A stretch of 64,000 nucleotides of DNA from Microbacterium horticulturae. Its GTDB lineage: Bacteria; Actinomycetota; Actinomycetes; Actinomycetales; Microbacteriaceae. Below, piece after piece: positions 23,090-31,979 of the stretch. How positions within the stretch are numbered: position 1 is the stretch's first letter; each line of letters starts with the position of its first letter. Below the pieces are notes generated by a model. That model was not told the origin of the DNA and did not search any database. It saw only the letters and a program-made list of their open reading frames with translations. The stretch is from NCBI RefSeq assembly GCF_029094505.1, contig NZ_CP119108.1, positions 744,001 through 808,000 of the forward strand, given 5' to 3'. The position numbers and the translations under genes are program-made.

Positions 23090-24238
23090 ATGAGACTCGA
23101 ACCCGTCGAAGGCGACGCCGACGAGGTGCTGCCGCGCCTGCGCGCGGTGCTCGCGGGCGAGGGCCCCGCGCTGGGACTGGGAATGGTGGATGCCGCGGCC
23201 GCCGACGTGCCCGACGGCACCGCCGCGGTCATCACGACGTCGGGATCGACCGGCATCCCGAAGTCGGTCGTGCTCAGCCGCGATGCGCTGCTGGCCAGCA
23301 CCGACGCGACCGCGGCCCGCATCGGCGAGGGCGCCTGGCTGCTCGCGCTGCCGGCCGGCTACGTCGCGGGGCTGCAGGTGTGCATCCGTTCGCTGCGCGC
23401 CGGCCACGAGCCGGTCGTCATGGATGGGCGGTTCACCCCGATCGGCTTCGCCGAGGCCACGCTCGCACTGCCGACGATCTCGCGCTACACGTCGCTGGTG
23501 CCCGTGCAGCTGAGCCGACTGCTCGAGGCGGCCGAGACCGACATGGCCGTCGCCACCGCCCTGCGCGCGTATGCCGCGATCCTCGTGGGCGGGCAGGCGC
23601 TGCCCGCCGCCGTGTTCGAGCGCGCGCAGGAGGTGGGCGCGCACATCGTGCGCACCTACGGGTCGACCGAGACCTGCGGCGGCTGCGTGTACGACGGCGT
23701 GCCGCTCGACGGCGTCGAGCTTGCGATCGTCGAGGGCGAGCTGCGCATCGCGGGACCCACGCTGGCCGACGGCTATCTCGGCGACACCGAGCTCACCGAC
23801 AGAGTGTTCGTGCGCGACGCGACCGACACCCGCTGGTACCGCACCGGTGACGCGGGGCTCGTCGATGACGGCGTGCTGCGCATCCACGGCCGCATCGACA
23901 ACGTCATAGTCTCGGGCGGCGTGAACGTCTCGCTCGACCGCGTCGAGCGGGTCGTGAAGGACGTGCCAGACCTTTCGGGCGCGGTGGTCGTGGGCGTTCC
24001 CGACCCGCAGTGGGGCGAGGCATCCGTCATCGTCGTCGCCCGTGGCGCGGCGTTCCGGCGCAGCGAGTCGATGAAGCTCGACGAGGCGCGTCGGGCGGTC
24101 GGGGCCACCCTCGGGTCACCGGCACGCCCGGCCCGGCTGGTGCTCGTGGACGAGCTCGCGCTGCTGCCCAGCGGCAAGCCCGACCGCGAGGCGATCCGCC
24201 GCGCGGTGACCGCGATGGCGACCACCCGGACAGATTGA
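23090..24238 (+). CDS. menE: o-Succinylbenzoate--CoA ligase
   Basis: Activates o-succinylbenzoate with ATP and CoA. The 382-residue protein is an adenylate-forming enzyme, shorter than most, as is usual for actinobacterial MenE. It shows the P-loop TTSGSTGIPKSVVLS (about residues 48-62), ATP-site YGSTETCGG, hinge region WYRTGDAG and the catalytic-Lys region LPSGKPDREAIRR at the C-terminus. It is separated from menB by 118 bp that contain no gene. Confidence 0.93.
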   Translation: MRLEPVEGDADEVLPRLRAVLAGEGPALGLGMVDAAAADVPDGTAAVITTSGSTGIPKSVVLSRDALLASTDATAARIGEGAWLLALPAGYVAGLQVCIRSLRAGHEPVVMDGRFTPIGFAEATLALPTISRYTSLVPVQLSRLLEAAETDMAVATALRAYAAILVGGQALPAAVFERAQEVGAHIVRTYGSTETCGGCVYDGVPLDGVELAIVEGELRIAGPTLADGYLGDTELTDRVFVRDATDTRWYRTGDAGLVDDGVLRIHGRIDNVIVSGGVNVSLDRVERVVKDVPDLSGAVVVGVPDPQWGEASVIVVARGAAFRRSESMKLDEARRAVGATLGSPARPARLVLVDELALLPSGKPDREAIRRAVTAMATTRTD

Positions 24239-24358
24239 CCGACCCGCCGCGGCTTGCGCATCAGATCGTCGGTTTGCGCACGGGGCCGCGCAGGGCAGAA
24301 TGGTCCGCACATCGCAGAGTGGCGACGCATCAGCAGCGCACCCCTGGGATGACCACCC

Positions 24359-24366
24359 GGGAGGAG
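24359..24366 (+). promoter_or_regulatory. Strong ribosome binding site deciding the potA start
   Basis: GGGAGGAG lies 6 bp before the TTG at 24373. It would fall inside the gene if the ATG at 24349 were used, so the TTG is the better start. Confidence 0.65.
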
Positions 24367-24372
24367 ACACCG

Positions 24373-25521
24373 TTGCCCGAACAGGCTCCCGCGGCAGCCG
24401 CCGTGGCGCTCCAGCACGTGACGAAGGCGTTCGACCAGATGCGCGCCGTGCAGGACATCGACCTCGAACTCGCCCCCGGCGAGTTCTTCGCACTGCTGGG
24501 GCCCTCAGGCTGCGGCAAGACCACGACCCTGCGCATGGTGGGCGGCTTCGAGCTGCCCACGCAGGGGCGTATCCTGCTCGGCGGAACCGATGTCACGATG
24601 CTGCCGCCGCACCGGCGCGACGTGAACACCGTGTTCCAGTCGTACGCCCTGTTCCCGCACATGACGGTCGCCGACAACGTCGCGTTCGGGCTGCGCCGCA
24701 AGGGCGTTGGCGCCGGTGAGGCCCGCACACGCGCCGAGCGGATGCTCGACCTGGTGGGCCTCGATGGCTTCGCCAAGCGGCGCCCCCACCAGCTCTCCGG
24801 CGGCCAGCAGCAACGCGTCGCCCTGGCCCGGGCCCTGGTCAACGAGCCCAAGGTGCTCCTGCTCGACGAGCCGATGGGCGCTCTGGATGCCAAGATCCGC
24901 AAGTCGATGCAGGTCGAGCTCAAGCGCATCCAGCAGGAGGTCGGCATCACCTTCCTCTACGTCACGCACGACCAGAACGAGGCAATGTCGATGGCCGACC
25001 GGCTGGCCGTCATGAACGGCGGCCGGATCGAAGACATCGGCGCACCGCAGCGGGTGTACGACAAGCCGCAGACCCAGTTCGTCGCCGAGTTCCTGGGCAC
25101 ATGCAACATCCTGCCGGCGGAATTCGGGGATGCCGGAGACCTGCGCCTCCCCGACGGCACGGCCGTGCACACGAGCGATGACGACCGCGGTCAGATCGTC
25201 GCGCACGACGCCCGGATCGGCCTTCGCCCCGAGAAGCTGGTGGTGACGCGCGGCGACACCGACGGCGTTGTGAACCACGTACGCGGCGTCGTGAAGACCG
25301 CGACGTACCTGGGCGCCAGCACCGAGTACGAGGTCGAGACCGCCTGGGGCGGTGTGCTGAAGGCCTTCGCACAGAACCTCGACCCCGCCCAGCGTGCACG
25401 GCCGGGAGAAGACGTCACGGTCTCGTGGGAAGCGAGCCATGCGTTCCTGCTGCCGTCAGCCGCTGAAAGCGCCGGTGCCGCGGCGCCCGTCACGCACACG
25501 GTGGGGACGGTGGCGCGATGA
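24373..25521 (+). CDS. potA: Polyamine (spermidine/putrescine) ABC transporter ATP-binding protein
   Basis: ATPase of a polyamine importer, 382 residues from the TTG start. Walker A is GPSGCGKTT (43-51), the signature is LSGGQQQR (about 142-149) and Walker B is LLLDEP (about 161-166), followed by ALDAKIR and the switch His in [10 protein letters not shown]. The last 130 residues are a TOBE domain ([11 protein letters not shown]). The operon order ATPase, binding protein, two permeases is complete and joined by 4-bp overlaps. Polyamine specificity is inferred from the binding protein family. Confidence 0.92.
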   Translation: MPEQAPAAAAVALQHVTKAFDQMRAVQDIDLELAPGEFFALLGPSGCGKTTTLRMVGGFELPTQGRILLGGTDVTMLPPHRRDVNTVFQSYALFPHMTVADNVAFGLRRKGVGAGEARTRAERMLDLVGLDGFAKRRPHQLSGGQQQRVALARALVNEPKVLLLDEPMGALDAKIRKSMQVELKRIQQEVGITFLYVTHDQNEAMSMADRLAVMNGGRIEDIGAPQRVYDKPQTQFVAEFLGTCNILPAEFGDAGDLRLPDGTAVHTSDDDRGQIVAHDARIGLRPEKLVVTRGDTDGVVNHVRGVVKTATYLGASTEYEVETAWGGVLKAFAQNLDPAQRARPGEDVTVSWEASHAFLLPSAAESAGAAAPVTHTVGTVAR

Positions 25522-26741
25522 CGCCCACCGACCCGGCGCTGCTGCGCGGGCTGAGCCAGGCGCGCATGTCGCGGCGCACGCTGTTGCGCGGTGCCGTCAC
25601 CGGCCTCGGCGCCATGGCGATGGCCGCGACGCTTGCCGGCTGCGGCATCAAGGGGTCGGCGGGGCAAGCCCAGCAGAACGTCGACTGGAAGGCGTTCTGG
25701 GCCTCCCAGAAGAAGACCGGGCACCTCGACTTCGCCAACTGGCCGCTGTACATCGACCAGGAGAAGGGCAAGATCCCATCGCTGGAGATGTTCACGAAGG
25801 CGACCGGAATCACGGTCAACTACCAGGCCGTCATCCAGAACAACGCCCCGTTCTACGCGACCATCGCCCCGCAGCTGCGGGCGCAGCAGTCGATCGGCTA
25901 CGACATCATCGTCATGACGAACGGGTGGGAGGTCACCGAGCTCATCAACAACGGGTTCGTCATGGAGCTCGATCATTCCCGCCTGCCGAACTTCGCGAAG
26001 TACGCGGCCGACAACGTCAAGAACCCGCCGTATGACCCGAACAACGCGCACTCGGTCGTCTGGCAGTCCGGGTTCACCGGGTTGGCGTACAACAAGAAGC
26101 TCGCGCCGAAGAAGGTCACGAGCTTCCAGGATCTGCTCGATCCGGCGTTCGCCGGCCATGTCGGGATGATGAACGACAACACCGAGCTCGGCGGGGCGGG
26201 GTTGCTGGCCACCGGGGTCAAGCCGGTCGACTCGACGCCCGACGATTGGCGGCGGGCGGCCGAGTGGTTGACGAAGGCGCGGTCGAACGTCTCGGGGTAC
26301 TACGACCAGAGCTACATCGACAAGCTGCAGAACGGCGACACCTGGGTCTCGCAGGCCTGGTCGGGCGACATCTTCCAGGCCCAGGCCAACGGCGCCACCG
26401 ACATCGAGTTCGTCGTCCCCGAAGAGGGGCAGGCCATCTGGCACGACAACATGATGATCCCGATGCAGGCGCAGCATCCCGTCGACGCCCTCGAGTGGAT
26501 GAACTTCTACTACACCCCCGAGGTCGCCGGGGTCGTCGAGGACTGGGTCAACTACATCTGCCCGGTGCCCGACGCGAAGCAGTACATCGCCGACGAGCTC
26601 GAGGACCCCGACGTCTCCGACAGCCCGCTGGTGTTTCCGACGGCCGACATGGAGGCCCGCAGCAACGAGCTCTACGTGTTCAAGAACTACGACGAGTACG
26701 AACTCTGGAACTCGATCTTCAACCCGGTGATCCAATCATGA
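25518..26741 (+). CDS. potD: Polyamine ABC transporter substrate-binding lipoprotein (PotD/PotF type)
   Basis: A 407-residue extracytoplasmic binding protein. The signal begins with a twin-arginine-like SRRTLLRG and ends at lipobox LAGC (Cys near residue 42). Mature segments DFANWPLYID, YDIIVMTNGWEV, LAYNKKLAPKKVTSFQDLLD and WVSQAWSGDIFQA are typical of the spermidine/putrescine family. The stretch WNSIFNPVIQS closes the protein. The start overlaps potA by 4 bp. Which polyamine is bound cannot be told from the sequence. Confidence 0.92.
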   Translation: MTPTDPALLRGLSQARMSRRTLLRGAVTGLGAMAMAATLAGCGIKGSAGQAQQNVDWKAFWASQKKTGHLDFANWPLYIDQEKGKIPSLEMFTKATGITVNYQAVIQNNAPFYATIAPQLRAQQSIGYDIIVMTNGWEVTELINNGFVMELDHSRLPNFAKYAADNVKNPPYDPNNAHSVVWQSGFTGLAYNKKLAPKKVTSFQDLLDPAFAGHVGMMNDNTELGGAGLLATGVKPVDSTPDDWRRAAEWLTKARSNVSGYYDQSYIDKLQNGDTWVSQAWSGDIFQAQANGATDIEFVVPEEGQAIWHDNMMIPMQAQHPVDALEWMNFYYTPEVAGVVEDWVNYICPVPDAKQYIADELEDPDVSDSPLVFPTADMEARSNELYVFKNYDEYELWNSIFNPVIQS

Positions 26742-27670
26742 CCGCTCTGGCTCCTCCCGCACCCGCGCCGACACCGGCACCGCCGTCGAACCTGCGCCAC
26801 CGGGTGCGCCGCAATCCCGCGCCGTACCTGCTGGCGCTCGCCGGCGCGGCCTGGCTGCTGGTGCTCTTCGTCATCCCGCTCATCTCGGGCCTTGCCGTCT
26901 CGCTCATGACCGGCAACCCGCAGGAGGGCTATACGTTCACGTGGAACTGGGGCGTGTACGGGCAGCTGTTCGGGCCCGGTGCGAGCACGCCCTACTGGCT
27001 GTTCCTCGGCCGCGGTGTGTTCTACGGTGCGATGGCCACGATCGTCACGATCCTCGTCGGCTACCCGATGGCGTACTTCATCGCCTTCCGTGCCCGGCCG
27101 GAGTGGAAGAACGCGCTGCTGCTGCTGGTGATGCTGAGTTTCCTCGTGTCGTTCATCATCCGCACCGACATGTGGGCGTTCCTGCTCAGCGACCAGGGCC
27201 CGGTGCTCTCGATGCTGCGCGGCATCCACCTCGTCGGCAAGGACTTCCACATCCTCGGCACCGACGCCGCCGTCATCGGCGGGCTCGCCTACAACGACCT
27301 CGCGTTCATGGTGCTGCCGATCTACGTGGCGCTCGAGCGCATCGACCCGCGGCTCATCGAGGCGTCGGCCGATCTGTACGGCCGCAAGCCCGCGACGTTC
27401 TTCCACACCGTGCTGCCGTTGACCCGCTCGGGCATCTTCGCGGGCATCCTGCTCGTGTTCATCGACAGTGCGGGTGATCCCGTCAGCCCCTCGCTGCTGG
27501 GCGGCACCCACACCTACACGATCGGTCAGGCCATTCAGGATGCGTATCTGACCAACCAGCAGTACAACGTCGCCGCCGCACTGTCGACCGTGCTGATGAT
27601 CGTGCTCGGCGTCATCCTGTTCGCGTACGCCCGGATCGCCGGCACCGACAACATCGAGGACCTGGTATGA
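26738..27670 (+). CDS. potB: Polyamine ABC transporter permease (PotB type)
   Basis: First membrane subunit, 310 residues, with about six helices. The first is AWLLVLFVIPLISGLAVSL. The EAA-type loop contacting the ATPase is EASADLYGRKPATFFHTVLP. It starts with an ATGA overlap after the binding protein. A proline-rich cytoplasmic N-terminus of about 25 residues precedes the first helix. Confidence 0.92.
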   Translation: MTALAPPAPAPTPAPPSNLRHRVRRNPAPYLLALAGAAWLLVLFVIPLISGLAVSLMTGNPQEGYTFTWNWGVYGQLFGPGASTPYWLFLGRGVFYGAMATIVTILVGYPMAYFIAFRARPEWKNALLLLVMLSFLVSFIIRTDMWAFLLSDQGPVLSMLRGIHLVGKDFHILGTDAAVIGGLAYNDLAFMVLPIYVALERIDPRLIEASADLYGRKPATFFHTVLPLTRSGIFAGILLVFIDSAGDPVSPSLLGGTHTYTIGQAIQDAYLTNQQYNVAAALSTVLMIVLGVILFAYARIAGTDNIEDLV

Positions 27671-28494
27671 GCACCGTCACCGCCACGCCCGCGCCGCCCG
27701 CCGCCCCGCCGAAGAAGCGCAAGGGGCCGTGGCTGCCGATCTTCTTCTGGGTGTTCCTGGTGATCACGCTGCTGCCGATCATCACGATGATCGTCTACAG
27801 CTTCAACGACACCCCGACCAGCCGCATCACGTTCCACTGGCACGGCTTCACGACGTACTGGTACCAGAACCTCACCCAGGTGCAGGGCCTGCCCGAGGCG
27901 TTCGTGCTCTCGGTCGTCATCGCGCTGCTGTCGGCGATCATCTCGATCGCGCTCGGCGTGCCGCTGGCGATGGCGCTCGAGCGCTACAAGTTCTGGGGCA
28001 AGAGCGCCCTGTCGACGACGGTGTTCGCCGACATCGCCGCGCCGTCGATCGTCGTGGGCGCGGCATCCCTCTCGTTCTTCCTCTCCACCAACATCACGCT
28101 CGGCTTCTGGACGGTGCTGCTCGTGCACGTGACGTTCTGCCTCGCGTACGTGGTGGTCGTGGTGCGGGCGCGGCTGTCGGGGTCGGGCATGGTGCTCGAG
28201 CAGGCCGCGGCCGATCTGGGTGCGACGCCGCTGGTCGCGTTCACGAAGGTGACGCTGCCGCTGCTGGTGCCGGGCATGATCGCGGCGGGTGCGCTGGCCC
28301 TTGCGATGTCGATCGATGACTACGTCATCACGAGCTTCGTCGCCGGCCCCGCCGTGACGTTCCCGCTGTTCGTGTACGGCGCCGCCAAGGTCGGCCTGCC
28401 GCCCCAGGTGCTGTGCTTCGGCACGATCATCTTCGTGGTCGGACTGCTGGTCATGGTGCTGAACAGCTGGATCACCCGCCGCGGCCAGCGCTGA
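27667..28494 (+). CDS. potC: Polyamine ABC transporter permease (PotC type)
   Basis: Second membrane subunit, 275 residues and about six helices. The PotC-like TMIVYSFNDTPTSRITFHWHG lies after the first helix and the EAA loop is EQAAADLGATPLVAFTKVTLP. It overlaps potB by 4 bp and ends the operon. menA follows 44 bp later with its own promoter element. Confidence 0.92.
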   Translation: MSTVTATPAPPAAPPKKRKGPWLPIFFWVFLVITLLPIITMIVYSFNDTPTSRITFHWHGFTTYWYQNLTQVQGLPEAFVLSVVIALLSAIISIALGVPLAMALERYKFWGKSALSTTVFADIAAPSIVVGAASLSFFLSTNITLGFWTVLLVHVTFCLAYVVVVVRARLSGSGMVLEQAAADLGATPLVAFTKVTLPLLVPGMIAAGALALAMSIDDYVITSFVAGPAVTFPLFVYGAAKVGLPPQVLCFGTIIFVVGLLVMVLNSWITRRGQR

Positions 28495-28524
28495 CGCCGG
28501 AGCTACGTCATAAGGTGCGCCGCC

Positions 28525-28530
28525 TAGAAT
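28525..28530 (+). promoter_or_regulatory. -10 element of menA
   Basis: TAGAAT lies 8 bp before the GTG at 28539; near-leaderless arrangement. Confidence 0.45.
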
Positions 28531-28538
28531 CGACACTC

Positions 28539-29495
28539 GTGGCATCCTCTTCCCGCACCTCGCAGAACCGCAAGCGCCGCCCCGGCGGAAACCCGGCGAA
28601 GGCACCGGTGCGCAGCATCCCGCGCCCGACTCTCGGCGACTGGATCGGCGCCGCCCGCCTGCGCACGCTGCCGCTGGGCCTGACCCCGGTGCTCATCGGG
28701 ACGGGTGCCGCGCACGTGATCGACATCCGCTTCCATTGGGCACTGGCGCTCGGCTGCCTGCTCGTCGCCGTGCTGCTGCAGATCGGCGTGAACTTCTCGA
28801 ACGACTACTCCGACGGCGTGCGCGGCACCGATGACCACCGCGTCGGCCCCGCACGGCTCACCGCGTCGGGCCGCGTGAAATCGCGCACCGTGCTGATCGT
28901 GGCGTTCGTGTTCTTCGGGCTGGCGGCACTGGTGGGCGTGGCGCTGGTCATCCGCACACAGCAGTGGTGGATGCTGGCGGTCGGCGCCGTCTGCATCATC
29001 GCCGCGTGGTTCTACACCGGTGGCAAGCGGCCGTACGGCTACAACGCCCTCGGCGAAGTCTTCGTGTTCGTCTTCTTCGGACTGGTCGCCACGGTCGGCA
29101 CCACCTGGATCCAGGTGCAGGCGGCGCCGCAAGAAGCGTGGTTCGGGGGAGTGGGCGCCGGATTCCTCGCGGTCGCGGTGCTGCTGGCCAACAACCTGCG
29201 CGACATCACACAAGACAAGGCGGCCGGCAAGAAGACGCTGTCGGTGCTGATCGGCAAGCGCGGCACGCAGATCTTCTTCACGGTCTGCATCGTGCTCGCG
29301 TTCGCGGTGGCCGCGTTCCTTGCGCTGTTCTACCCGATCGCGTGGCTCGTGATGATGGCGCTGCTGGGGGCCATCCCTGCGCTCCTCATCATCTGGACGT
29401 ACCGCGAGCCCCGCGAGCTCGTGACCGCGCTGAGCGTGACGTCGCCCACGTCGGTCGCCTATGGCGCCCTGCTGATGTGGGCGTTCTTCGGCTGA
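28539..29495 (+). CDS. menA: 1,4-Dihydroxy-2-naphthoate polyprenyltransferase
   Basis: Attaches the polyprenyl tail to DHNA, the membrane step of menaquinone synthesis. The 318-residue UbiA-family protein has the first prenyl-diphosphate/Mg site NFSNDYSDGVRGTDD and the second NNLRDITQDKAAGKKTL, with about eight membrane helices. A basic, disordered N-terminus of about 35 residues (SRTSQNRKRRPGG) precedes the fold. The prenyl donor is probably made by the synthase gene at 36515. Confidence 0.95.
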   Translation: MASSSRTSQNRKRRPGGNPAKAPVRSIPRPTLGDWIGAARLRTLPLGLTPVLIGTGAAHVIDIRFHWALALGCLLVAVLLQIGVNFSNDYSDGVRGTDDHRVGPARLTASGRVKSRTVLIVAFVFFGLAALVGVALVIRTQQWWMLAVGAVCIIAAWFYTGGKRPYGYNALGEVFVFVFFGLVATVGTTWIQVQAAPQEAWFGGVGAGFLAVAVLLANNLRDITQDKAAGKKTLSVLIGKRGTQIFFTVCIVLAFAVAAFLALFYPIAWLVMMALLGAIPALLIIWTYREPRELVTALSVTSPTSVAYGALLMWAFFG

Positions 29496-29500
29496 GCTGA

Positions 29501-29812
29501 TCAGGCCTCGGGCCGGTCGGTGCTCGCCCCGCGGGCAGCGTCGTTCGCGGCATCCTCGATCTCGGTGTCGTGCTGGGCTGCGGTCTGCGGTTTCTCGGCG
29601 CGCTGCGCGCGGCGCTCGGCGAGGCCCTGCGACACGTCGTCGAGCGGGCGGCGCAGGAAGATGACCGACAGCGAGATGCCGATCAGCGCCGCGAAGATCA
29701 GCGCGATCCAGTACATCTCGCGGAAGATCGGGAACAGCATCATGATCCCCAACGGCACCAGGAACGCCAGCAGGCGCAGGACCGAATAGAGGACGGCAGA
29801 CCGGATCTTCAC
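29501..29812 (-). CDS. DUF4229 family membrane protein
   Basis: A 103-residue protein with two membrane helices (about residues 10-27 and 33-50) and a charged tail starting LRRPLDDVSQGLAERRAQRA. This fits DUF4229, a family of unknown function found in actinobacteria. It converges on menA with 5 bp between stops. The GTG at 29812 lies 7 bp after TAGACT on its strand. Confidence 0.78.
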   Translation of the reverse strand: MKIRSAVLYSVLRLLAFLVPLGIMMLFPIFREMYWIALIFAALIGISLSVIFLRRPLDDVSQGLAERRAQRAEKPQTAAQHDTEIEDAANDAARGASTDRPEA

Positions 29813-29819
29813 GCCCACC

Positions 29820-29825
29820 AGTCTA
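29820..29825 (-). promoter_or_regulatory. Leaderless-type -10 element of the DUF4229 gene
   Basis: TAGACT on the minus strand, 7 bp before the GTG at 29812. Confidence 0.5.
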
Positions 29826-29872
29826 CGTGCGGACTCTGGGCACAAGCCCGGCTCGCTCCCTGCTGGGCGGCT

Positions 29873-29878
29873 TAGGAT
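29873..29878 (+). promoter_or_regulatory. Leaderless-type -10 element of the PLD N-terminal-like gene
   Basis: TAGGAT lies 6 bp before the ATG at 29885. Confidence 0.5.
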
Positions 29879-29884
29879 GAGGGC

Positions 29885-30283
29885 ATGGTCGTCCGCGTCC
29901 TCCTGATCCTCGCCCTGGCGGCGGTGATCTTCTGGGTGTTCAGCATCGTGGATGCCGCGGTGCAGCCCCCGGCGCGCCATCGCGGCGTGAGCAAGCCGGT
30001 GTGGCTGGTGCTCGTGATCGTCTTCCCTGTCGTCGGTGGCGTGCTGTGGCTTGCCGTCGGCCGGGTCTCCGCCCGCCAGGCGCGCGTCGTCGCGCCCGAC
30101 GATGACCCCGATTTCCTGCGCAGGCTCGGCGGATCATCGCCATCCCGCCCCTCTGCCGGCGACACGTCGGCGTCGCGTCGCGCGCAGGCCGAGCAGGACG
30201 AGCGCATCCGCCAGCTCGAGCAGGAGCTCGCCCGCCTCGACGATGACGACGACCCCTCGCACGGCTCGCACCGTGCGCACTGA
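29885..30283 (+). CDS. Phospholipase D N-terminal-type membrane protein
   Basis: A 132-residue protein. Two helices (residues 1-24 and 41-60) with KPVWLVLVIVFPVVGGVLWL between them match the PLDc_N domain that anchors cardiolipin synthases, here without the catalytic part. The C-terminal half is a hydrophilic, probably coiled stretch (AEQDERIRQLEQELARLDDD). A role as membrane adaptor is likely but not shown. Its 3' end overlaps the start of menD, so the two are translationally linked. Confidence 0.8.
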   Translation: MVVRVLLILALAAVIFWVFSIVDAAVQPPARHRGVSKPVWLVLVIVFPVVGGVLWLAVGRVSARQARVVAPDDDPDFLRRLGGSSPSRPSAGDTSASRRAQAEQDERIRQLEQELARLDDDDDPSHGSHRAH

Positions 30284-31955
30284 GCCGCCCGCGTCGCCTG
30301 CCTCCGACGCCGCCGCAGCCCTGCTCACGCGCCTGGTCGAAGGCGGCCTGCAGCACATCGTGCTCAGCCCCGGCTCGCGCTCGCAGGCACTCGCGCTGGT
30401 GGCCGCCGAACTCGAGCGCCGCGGTGAGATCAGCCTGCACGTGCGCATCGACGAGCGTGTCGCGGGGTTCACCGCGCTCGGCATCGGACGGGAATCGGCG
30501 ATGCCGGCGGCGGTGGTCTGCACGTCGGGCACCGCGACCGCGAACCTGCTGCCGGCGGTGATGGAGGCCGACCACGCCGGCGTGCCGCTGCTGCTGCTGA
30601 CCGCCGACCGGCCGCCCGAGCTGCGCGGTATCGGCGCGAACCAGACCACCCGCCAGGCCGGCATGTACGCCGCACATGCGCGCTGGAGCACCGAACTCGA
30701 CACACCATCCGGTGCCGACGGCGAGCTCGACGCCGCGCGCGCGGCGGCCGATGAGGCGATGGATGCCGCGCTCGGCCGCGGCGCTGCAGCCGGCGCGCCG
30801 TGCGGCCCGGTGCACCTCAACCTGCCATATCGCGAGCCGCTGTCCGGTGAGTCGAAACGCGGCCCCGGTGTCGTTTCGACTCGCTCCGCTCGCGGGGCGA
30901 CCGAGAGCTCAGCGACCTTCTTGCCGCGCGGTCCCCGCACGCTCGTCGTCGCCGGTGCCGACGCGGGCCCTGCCGCCGAGCAGCTCGCGCACGACGGCGG
31001 CTGGCCGCTGGTCGCCGAGGTCGTGAGCGGGTCGCGGTTCGGGCGCAACCTCGTGCACGGCTACCGTGCGCTGCTGCGTGACCCCGACCTGGGCGGGCGT
31101 GTCGAGCGCGTCGCCGTGTTCGGACACCCGACCCTCTCGCGCGAGGTGACGGCACTGCTGCAGCGCACCGACGTGACAGTGGTCGCGGTCCGTGGGCCGG
31201 GGGAACAACTCAACCTCAACGGAGCCACCGAGGCCGCGGCATCCCTCGCCGTCGAACCCGGCGAGACCGATCGGACCTGGCTCGGGGCCTGGATGCGGGC
31301 CTCGCACGCGGCACGGGTGGAGATCGCCCCGCCCGCTCCCGACCGTGCCGGCATGGCGTCTGCCGTGCCCGCCGAGCACCTCGCCGCCATCAGCGCCGAG
31401 GTCGCGGCGCTGCGCATGCCCCTGGACCGCGAGGTGCTCGTCGACGCCGTGTGGCGGGCAACGTGGCCGCACGACCGGCTCGTGTTCGGCTCTTCGCGCC
31501 TGGTGCGCGTCGCCGACGCCCTCGTGCCGGGCAAGAAAGTACCCGTGCACGCGAACCGCGGGCTGGCCGGCATCGACGGCACCATCGCGACGGCCACCGG
31601 TGTCGCGCTGGCGAGCACCGACCCGGGCACGACGCGCGTGCTGCTGGGCGACCTGACGTTGCTGCACGATGTGGGAGCTCTGCTGCTGCCGGACGACGAG
31701 CCTGCGCCGCGGCTGCAGCTGATCGTCGGCAACGACGGCGGCGGCACGATCTTCGACGGGCTCGAGGTCGCTTCCACCGCGGGCGATGACACGATGCGAC
31801 GTGTCATGTACACGCCGCAGGCGGTCGACCTCGCGGCGCTCGCCGCCGCGTACGGGTGGGAGTTCCAGCGGGTGACGACGCGCTCGGCGCTCGACCAGGC
31901 GCTGAGCACGGTCACTGCGCGACCGGTGATCATCGAAGTCCCTCTGGACCGGTGA
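30243..31955 (+). CDS. menD: 2-Succinyl-5-enolpyruvyl-6-hydroxy-3-cyclohexene-1-carboxylate (SEPHCHC) synthase
   Basis: Thiamine-diphosphate enzyme adding succinyl semialdehyde to isochorismate. Of about 570 residues, landmarks are LSPGSRSQAL, HVRIDERVAGFTALGIG with the catalytic Glu, CTSGTATANLLPAVMEA and the ThDP-Mg site GNDGGGTIFDGLE. Between the first two domains a stretch ESKRGPGVVSTRSARGATES is encoded by an interspersed repeat and is not expected in the family. The start is uncertain: ATG 30243 or GTG 30273, both overlapping the upstream gene. Confidence 0.94.
   Translation: MTTTPRTARTVRTEPPASPASDAAAALLTRLVEGGLQHIVLSPGSRSQALALVAAELERRGEISLHVRIDERVAGFTALGIGRESAMPAAVVCTSGTATANLLPAVMEADHAGVPLLLLTADRPPELRGIGANQTTRQAGMYAAHARWSTELDTPSGADGELDAARAAADEAMDAALGRGAAAGAPCGPVHLNLPYREPLSGESKRGPGVVSTRSARGATESSATFLPRGPRTLVVAGADAGPAAEQLAHDGGWPLVAEVVSGSRFGRNLVHGYRALLRDPDLGGRVERVAVFGHPTLSREVTALLQRTDVTVVAVRGPGEQLNLNGATEAAASLAVEPGETDRTWLGAWMRASHAARVEIAPPAPDRAGMASAVPAEHLAAISAEVAALRMPLDREVLVDAVWRATWPHDRLVFGSSRLVRVADALVPGKKVPVHANRGLAGIDGTIATATGVALASTDPGTTRVLLGDLTLLHDVGALLLPDDEPAPRLQLIVGNDGGGTIFDGLEVASTAGDDTMRRVMYTPQAVDLAALAAAYGWEFQRVTTRSALDQALSTVTARPVIIEVPLDR
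30849..30902. repeat. Interspersed repeat inside menD
   Basis: GAGTCGAAACG (30849-30859) and CGTTTCGACTC (30872-30882) are perfect inverted repeats around 12 bp. The right arm continues as GCTCCGCTCGC and ends CGACC, matching the reverse of the ccsB element with few changes. It is in frame and adds a Ser/Arg/Gly-rich loop to MenD. Confidence 0.7.
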
Positions 31956-31979
31956 CCGACGCCCGGACATGATGGGCAT

